Positions 50,701 through 59,700 of a DNA stretch of 64,000 nt are shown piece after piece. Position numbers and translations under genes: made by a program. Below the pieces are notes generated by a model. That model saw nothing but the letters and a program-made list of their open reading frames with translations. It was not told the DNA's origin and did not search any database. The stretch spans positions 42,445,835-42,509,834 of the forward strand of contig NC_088102.1 in assembly GCF_036370855.1 (NCBI RefSeq), written 5' to 3'. Origin of the DNA: Dromaius novaehollandiae. Taxonomy: Eukaryota > Chordata > Aves > Casuariiformes > Dromaiidae. Position 1 is the stretch's first letter. The number at the start of each line of letters is the position of its first letter.

Positions 50701-53700
50701 TTTTTTTTAAAAAAAAAAAAAGCTAGTCAGAACTAACATAGAACAGCAATGAGGTGTCCAATGAGAAGCTTTGCCAGCATGAATTTCGCTAGCCATGCGG
50801 ATGTCTCTTGGTGACAAGGCCAGCTCCAGCTGCAGCCCACGTTAAATGGCCTTGGTCCGGATGGCCCTTTCCTCCTGGGCAGTGGGACTTCCCATCCCCT
50901 GCGGAGCCCTGGCTGTTTTAGCCACTGCCCAGACTCTGCAAAGGAAAAGAGAAGGACAGTTCAAGCAACCACTTCTGTTTCCTGAGTAGAGCCAAAGCAA
51001 CTAACAGACCAGAGCCAGAAAGCCTGGTCACTCTGGGGTGGGAATGAATTGAAATAATAAATGTACCTGTGTTCATTTTTAACCTCTTTTCAGAAAGATT
51101 AAGCTCAAATTAAACTCAAGTTAATTCAATCAAATGATTGCTTATTTTCAAGGAAACACATTGCATTTTGAGTTATGGCTAAGTCCTTAGTAAAATTCAG
51201 TATGTCACATCTTGTAGGAAGTACAGTTCTCTTCCCTTATAAAAGCAAGTACGCTTTTGATTGTGCTGTTTATTTGCAGTATATATGCCACGAAGTAGAC
51301 ATAGAGTTTATCGCTGCCACTTAAAATCTCTCCCTTACCACAGCTATACAAGATTTTCATAGCAGCTTCAAAACTGTAACTGTAGTGCTTATAAATATTC
51401 AGAAATGACCATATATGGGGGGGGGGGGGGGAAGCATTTGAATATAGAAGTCCACAGCTTTAGTCCATGAATTGCAGGTATGGGTGGAGGTTTGCAACTC
51501 TCAAAGGTGCACTCAAAAGCCATCTTTAAAACATTGCCCTCTGCAGGCTTCTGGCTTTGCATCTGAAAGGGAGCAGTTCTGTTACTTGTAGCTATATCCA
51601 ATTTCAAGCATTTTCAATAAGAAAAAAACCTCACTCTCAGTCCAAAGGAAGAGGTGCCGTAGCTCTCTAGCAACAGAAAAAACATTTCAGCTCTTCTTTT
51701 CCTGTGTTGCTTTATATAGATGTGGGGATACAGGCATGTCTATTTATGAACTGGAAATTATTTAATTACTGACTTAGGCTATAAACATAATGTGTGATAC
51801 TTTTTCCTGTGTTCCAGCCAGGAAGACCTAGACGTGCGCCTGGGGTTTGACTTGTGTGGCCAGGAACAGGATTTCATTTGTAAGAGGAAGAAGGTGGTTG
51901 CAGCTGCTCTGAAGGAGGTCCTCCAGTTGGAAGAGGACTTGCAGGAGGATGAGGTATCTGAGACATAATTGTTCTCTGCTTTCTCCACAGTACTTTACCA
52001 ACTGGGTGTCAAAATGTGGTGTCTGTGCTCAATCTTCACCATTTCCAAGGGATCAGGAAATTTGATGTGCAAGCTACGGACTTTTTCCCCCTCTGTTCTA
52101 GGGAAGAAATGAGTGCTCATAGGGAATATTAGTAAAAACCTGTAGCCTTGTTCCTAATGCATCTCACTTTGCACTGAAAGCAAACTGCATGGTAATGCAG
52201 AGATGGGCTAGATGCTCTCAGGACTATAGCAAAAGCTTCTTTTTTAGGATTAGCAGTAATCTCAGCCAGCTCAAACACATTGATTCAGCAGTTCTTTCCG
52301 CAGTTCAAAACTAGACTTTCTTTTGTTTGCATTTTGTGCTGACATTTAGGCATCTTTTGTGTGAGCACTTCATGCTTCCAGTCTGACTGCATCATCATTT
52401 GAAGGTAGAGTGTGTAACTTACTTGTCAAATTGAAGTGATAACAGAGGGCCCAAGGCAGGGAAAAAATCAAGCCTCTTTTTTTAGTAATACCACCAAGGC
52501 TACAGCATGAAGCCTGACCTCACAAGCAAAGAGGCCAAATTTTCCTCCTTTCCCCCTAAACTGAGCTTCGCTGTTCTTTTGCACAGCTGGACCTTTTCCA
52601 CACAAGATCTTGCATTTAAATGTCAGCACTAAGCCATGGGCCATTTCCTTCCCCTCTGACTTAGCGGCACCAACACTTCCATGCAGAACAGTCTCCCTAG
52701 GGTCTGCTGACTCTTTGCACAAGAGGTAAATGCACCCCAGTGCATGGTGTCTGTCTTTACTGTGAACTGAGCCAATACATTTTCATGGATTAATCCGTCT
52801 TCTAAGACTACCAGACCCTGGGGTTCTGTATCATCCCAGAAAGAAGTAATGACAGCGCACTTGCAGTCCCAGTCGTGTATATACAAACATGGTAGGTGGA
52901 GTGAATATGGCTCCTGTTTCCCTCCAGCAGCTGTGAAAGGTGGTAGGGTCATCAGCTTTTGGTACTAGGTGGTCTGAATTGGTCAGTGCTCCCTTAGACC
53001 CATTAGCCATGATATATCTGAACACAACTCATAAAATAAATGCAAACCAGTGGAAGTCATATTCAGCAAACTTCAGTAACAGAGCAATTATTGTTATTCT
53101 TATAGAAAGTATGAGACGGCACATATATTTCCTGGTCTATTGTAGTTCAGATGGAAGGAGGTACCATTTGCTCAAGTTTTTTTGCTGGTCTGTGTTATTG
53201 GTTTTGCAGAATAAATAGAGCACTGAAAATGTGATATCTGAGATGGTAGAATTCACCCTCCTAATGCACAGCTGCTTAGCAGAAAAAACATGAAGTATTT
53301 CTTATTCCTGCTATGCCCCATGATTAATTCAGGTCTTGCTTCTCCTTGCAAACTGATGGCACACTTCTTTATTGCTTTATCAATGCTGTGGTGCTGTCTC
53401 TCTTCTAGTCATGGACATCTCTCTCCCTTCCCACACTATTTCATTAAATGCATGTCTTTTGGGATTGAATAGGTACCTGTGGTGGCAATCATGACCACGG
53501 GTGGTGGAACCAGAGCTCTGACGGCCATGTATGCTCACCTTCTAAGTGTACAGAAACTGAATGTTTTGGACTGTGTCTCATACATCACTGGTTTATCTGG
53601 CACAACATGGTAAGGCCAAGATAAGTAAAGTTTTCACAGGAATGTTCTGTCAATGATGCCAAGAAATAACAAAAAGAGATGTAACATCTTTGCAGTGGTA

Positions 53701-56700
53701 GCTGAAGCATAGTTAAATATTTAGTGATTATTAACTGCCAAATCAGAAGCCATCATTGTTCACAGCTTTTTGGACAGTACTATGGAGAACAGGCTTTCTC
53801 CTTCTGCTGTGACTTTTTCTTGTTTCCTTCAGTCGGTATTTGCCAGCATTTGGAATCAATTCCATCCTGATTAAATACATGGATGGCATCGCAAATACTG
53901 ATCTACTGAGACTATCTCAGAAGTTTATCTCAGAACTTGTTCTTAAAGCACTCCAGGAAGGAAAAGCACTCCATGAGACTCACTAGGCAGCCTCTTTCAG
54001 GCTTTCTCTTACTGCTAGAAATTTTTTTCTGAAACATGACCTAACTTCCAAGGTTGCAGTTTAGCGCAGTTATTTCTCCATCCCTACTGCATGCACAAGT
54101 CAGATGAATAAGGATCTTCTCTGCAACCTGCTTATACATATCTGAAGACAGAGATCATATTCCCCTTTGGCTTTCTCTTCTTTAAGTTAACTACAGAACT
54201 TCCAGTCACTTTTTCTAAGTCTCTGCTCATTTCAATTAGGTGTAGTTAGCTTACATTGAGGCATTTCATTTCCTTCAAATATCAAACCCATCCTACAATC
54301 TCAAATCAATGCATAACACACAAACCTCCATAACCCCAAATCCCTTGGTTTTGCAGTGCTCTAGCTGAGAACTTAAACTTTTCCTTGTGTTTCTTTCTTC
54401 TTTAAGGACCATGTCAAATTTGTATGAAGATCCTGACTGGTCCCAAAAAGACCTTGAGGAAACTCTCAAGGATGTCCGAAAGCACGTGCTCAAAAATAAG
54501 TTCTTTGCTTGTTTTGCACCGGATCGTCTAAAATACTATTTAAAAGAGTTGTACCAGAGGAAGCAAGATGGACACCAGATATGTTTCACAGATCTGTGGG
54601 GACTCATCATTGAAACCATGTTCCATGATAAGGTACAGTAGAAACACATTTCTTTTCAGATTTGCATATTTAGTGGATATTCCAACGAGGACAGATGGTG
54701 AATGCCTAGAGCATGTGCCTCAGCAGTATCATTCTTGATGTTTATTGGCTGTATTATGTAGCATTTAACACCACACTTGATAAAAATAGGGCGTGAATAA
54801 AGGGAAATAATGGAAAACTTCTAGTATGAATGATTTGTAAGTGATTTCGTGTGTAAGTATTTAAATGAAAATCCTGCCCCTCTTTAAAAAGGGGGGGAAA
54901 AGCTGCACAGTGTGAGAAAGCAGTGAAAAATCTCAAACAAAAACAAAGTTATCTCTGAGTTGCTAACTTTATTTCTTCACTGTGTAACCATTTCCAACAA
55001 ACAGCAATGTTCAGACCACACACAAGGCTGTATTTTATTATTGATGATTTTTTTTTATCCCACTGCGCCATTTATACTCAAAGAGAAAATATTCTCCCAG
55101 TAATACGAATGCTCCCTTTTGTAATTCCCCCCACCTCAGTGCGGCACAACAGGAGAGCCCCACGAGGGGTGGTTCGGCCAGGAGGTGCAATGGCTCTGTC
55201 CCCTGGACCTGGCGCAGCCTGAGGAAAGCAGGGTGGCCCCGGGCAGCACAGCCGTCCCTCCCAGGGCCGCTCCGGCGAGGCGGGAGCACCTGCAGCTCTT
55301 GCAGGGTCTCCCCTTTGAGGAGGTGCTGCAGTCAGCACCCTGCCAAGCCTTAGCCCCCCTCCCAAGCTCTCCTGCCCTTTCTACTGGTGTTGAATATGCA
55401 AGATGCTCCGCAGCAAAGCAGTGAGGGACAAGCCGTGCTGAGCGTTAACTCTGTCTGAGCCTTGGCTCTACCACAGCACTGAGGAAAAGAGGATTTCCTG
55501 GGCTATTAGGAGCAGGGGCCACTCTTACTAAATGAAATCTCATGCCAAAAATGCTTTTCAAACATTTCCTGACATTTTTTTCTGAAATAAACAATATGAG
55601 TAACAATGTCTTCTTCCCACCAGTTAAATCTCTGGCTTTATTTCTGCATAAGAATTTAACTTAAGAGTACTCAAGTCACAAGGACTATCTGTATGCTGAA
55701 GTGCTGGGGCGGGGGACAACCAGAGACAGGGGTCACAGCACATTTCTGTATGAAGCCTTGTTGGAGCCTGGTATGCACTTCTTTGTCAGAGTCCAGGCTT
55801 AGATGAAGTGGGAGGCTCTTGGTGTCATCTAACTGTCCTCAGCTACTGTCCTTCTTCAAAACAGGAAAACTCCCATAAGCTGACAGATCAGCAGCAGGCA
55901 CTAAATCACGGTAAGAATCCCCTGCCCATCTACCTCTCTCTCAATGTGAAGGACAAAATCAGCGACCAGGATTTTAGAGGTAACAATAACACTCCGGAAT
56001 TGCATTTAACTTCTAATCCCAATAAGGTTCTGTTTAAGATTAGGCAAATAAATCGATTCATTGCACAAATCTTCTAAAGGACTAATGCACCTAAGAGTAG
56101 ATTTTTGAGTTCAGTTTTCAAAGGCCTTTCTATTTTCAGCTGTATTCTGGATAAAAAGCAGGATGATGGAGGATATTATCATGAAATTGCCTTCTAAACA
56201 TTTATGTAGAAAGTTTTAAAAATCTAAAGTTGGTAGACACATTTAGATATAAGTCTGTTTGCAATATATGTTAGTTCAGAAACTAGTTTGCCTTAACCTA
56301 GCTAATATCATATGTTTTATCCAACTGATTTGCCTCTCTGTTGCTGTAATCAGTCTGTCCTGTGCCTTTCCTTTTTTTTTTTTCTTTTTTTTTTTTTTTA
56401 AGAATGGGTGGAATTCACTCCTTATGAGGTAGGAATCCTAAAATATGGAGCCTTCATTCGTGCAGAAGATTTTGGTAGTGAGTTCTTCATGGGTCGCCTG
56501 ATGAAGAAAATACCAGAATCCAGAATCTGCTTCTTGGAAGGTGACTTGTTGCTCTGGGGAAATGTAATGTAACAGAATATAATCTATTCTCTAGCAAACC
56601 TCTCTTGTGAAGTGAAGCAGATAGTATATTTTCATCTGCCATAAAAAGCACATGGTGAAATATTAGAATTAATAACAGGTTGTGGTCTGCAAGATTTTTA

Positions 56701-59700
56701 AATTTCTCTGTGAATTTGTTCAGCTGAACAGATTTATTTGATTTCATATACAGTTGTGCTGACTGATGTGAGGCCTTTCAATATTTATATATATTTATGT
56801 CAGCAAGAGAATTTGTGTACCATTACATTTAATTTAAATTATCAGTCCCTTTTGCAACCTAGGTCTCTAGAATATAGCCTTTTATCTAAAATATCCCGAC
56901 TGCTGCTAACCCTCATTAATCCTCCATGATAACACTTCCATTTTGGATTGCAAACAGTTCCTAATATTTACCTTTCTCCTCCTTGCCTAAGAATGATAAG
57001 AGCAGTAAGAACAACTTTTTTTTCCCTTTGTGAAAGCAATCTCTTGCCTCCTTGTTCTTCCTACTCCCACTAATTGCATAAGGGAAGTTTCAGGTTTTTG
57101 GAGAAGTTAAGTCACATTAAGACTATTTTGCCTGTGCGGAGATTGCGCTACAGCCAGTGGCGAGGTGTGAGGAAGCAGCCTGACATTAGAAATTCCGCTT
57201 CCCTGGATGTAATGCCAAATGGTACCCAGGTCTCCTCTTCTGTGGTCAAACATTTCAGCCCCATCTGATGTCTCTCTCCTTGGTAGTCGTCTTCCTCAGT
57301 GCTGTAGAGTGACTACGGGACACTTCTCTCCAGGTGCCCTGCAGATGATCCAGAGCCTCCTCAGTCACAATGTGTTACTTTAGTGACACAGTTATCTGAA
57401 AGGCTTTCAGCAAATTAAGTGAGCTACTTTAAACCCTTGCTCCCGGAATATAGTGGGGACTGACTGCATAGGTCATGCTGCTCTTTCCTAGCCTGTTCTT
57501 GTTGATCAGGCTGGTATTGATTGTTCAGGTAACCACCGAGCTGATCAGTTGCAGTCTTTTCTGCCCATCACTCCGTTTCTTCCAAGATGCCAGATTTAAT
57601 ACCAGGGTTTGGAAGGCACAGGAAGACATTGTTACACACTCAACACCTCTGGCAGTATCAGGTAGTGGTGTTTTCTCAACCTGAAACGTTGCAGATAGGT
57701 GGCAGTCTGGACTGTCATTAAGTTCACAACACCTATTACTACAGAGAAGAACTTGAGACTGTGACCCAGATATGCTCTAAATCCTCAAAAATCAGAAGAC
57801 AAATCGAAAGACCCATATATTTACATTTTTGGTTTTGAGAATTTTTAAGCCAGCCCCCTCCTTCAGAGGGAGATTAGTATATCAATCTTGAATATTTGTG
57901 GTTGGCAGTCCTGTGTTGTGACTGCATATCTGTAACAGGGTTACGTTCTAAACAAATACAATCTTTAGAATCACAAACACTGGGAACTTGGGGAAAAGGA
58001 AACACTGAAGACAGGAAAATTATACTAAGATACACTTGATAAAACATTATTTGCCACACAACAACAATGACTGTATTGGCAGATATATTGAAAATATTGA
58101 AAACACTGTCAATAAGTGAGATTCTTTATATATATTATAGATACATATCCTGATTCAAAAAGACACTCCCTTTTGTGTTCCCACTAAGACAATTCAGTGA
58201 ATAAAGTTTCCTGGAGAATGTAGGAAGTGATGGAGGTCACTGTAAATGGAAATGCTTCCATATCTTTACTGCATTGCTTTTTGACACATATCTTATGTCA
58301 CAGGGATCTGGAGCAGTGTATTTTCTTTGAACCTTATGGATGCTTGGTTTATATCTGTTCATTCAGAAGACTTCTGGTATAGATGGACCCGAGACAAAAT
58401 TACTGACATAGGTGGGTTATTATTATACTCTAATGCTCTTTTATGTTCTTTTTCTTCTTTTTTTTTTTTTTTCATCTTTGTGCTGCTGTTCTCTCACTGA
58501 ATTTCTCAAAGCCATTTTCGAATTCCTTCTTTGAGGCTGTGTTAGAATCCACACAGAAACCAAGAGGAAATTCATGCCATGTGTTACATACAATATGGCA
58601 ATCATTTTTAGCTATATGAGGAAAAGAATCGATGGGATCCTTCACAGAAACAAGAGAGAATGGCCCCTCATATGAGCCATTTTCAGTTCACAAGGGTAAA
58701 ACCAGAGAAAAATATTCCTGTACAGTAGGAGAGGCTGGAGGCTATCCTAGCGATCCAGTCTTCCCCATTCCTCTCTTGGAACATGGAATATGGCATGAGG
58801 CTTTGTAAAAACAAAAGAAAACACCACCCTTGCCTCTCTGGAGTTTACAAAGCCAGAATACAAACTTTAGTACTATTGTAAGTCATTCCAACCCAGTCGT
58901 CAGGATGAGATTTGCAAAACTTGCTACCTAGTTAGGAAAGATCTGCAGGACCGAGATTTCAAGGACAAACATACAAGAAATATTCACTACATAGAAAAAA
59001 AGATGAGAAGGAAGAGTGATTTTGTTTATCTTCTTGCAAGTGTAGGGGATGGTTTCTGATAACCAAAACAAGGAGCTTGCATTTGCTAGAAAAGGGATTT
59101 GAAGTGCACATGCATTTTTCTGTTTGTGTGACTGAGAGATAATGAGTAACATGAAGAAGCAAAGGAAGACAGGATAAGTGCAGGATATTGGAGGGGATAA
59201 AATCATAGAAAAGCAAAGGAAGTTATAGTAGATGAGGTGGACTGATTTACAGTACCAGCAAGGATTTCACCACTGGGGACTGAGAAGGAGAAATGGATTT
59301 TTCAAAGCTTAGCTGAAAAACTGAGATTTTTGGAGATCTTGGAAATAAAAGGAGAAAGATATCAAAGTTTTCCCAGACATTAAAATAAATCATGGTTGCA
59401 TAGGACGATCTCAACAATGAAACCGCATAAAAGAACTTTTACCCTTTTTTTCTTTTTTTTTCTTTTTTCAGATGATGAAACCCTATTCCCTACAAGACCA
59501 AATGAACTAGATACTCGAGTGGTTTCTGCCCCTGATAGCTTCTCAAACATTTTCCGAGACATTGTCATGTTACGTCCAGCAGCTTCAGAAATCCACAATT
59601 TCCTAAAGGGCTTACAGATGAACACCAACTACCTGGAGAGCGAGTTTTCTAAATGGAAAGGTATAGTAATGACACCCTGCTTTTAGTTGTATTTTAGACT

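Noticed and set aside
53822..53990. Possible extra exon in intron 13 of copy 2
   Set aside because: An open stretch follows a ttcag, but inserting it would break the conserved TTW/TMSNLY junction present in both copies, and copy 1 has nothing equivalent.
55007..55424. Overlapping ORFs on both strands in the CpG-rich patch
   Set aside because: GC-rich DNA lacks stops by chance; frames on both strands are equally long and none joins the PLA2 reading frame.
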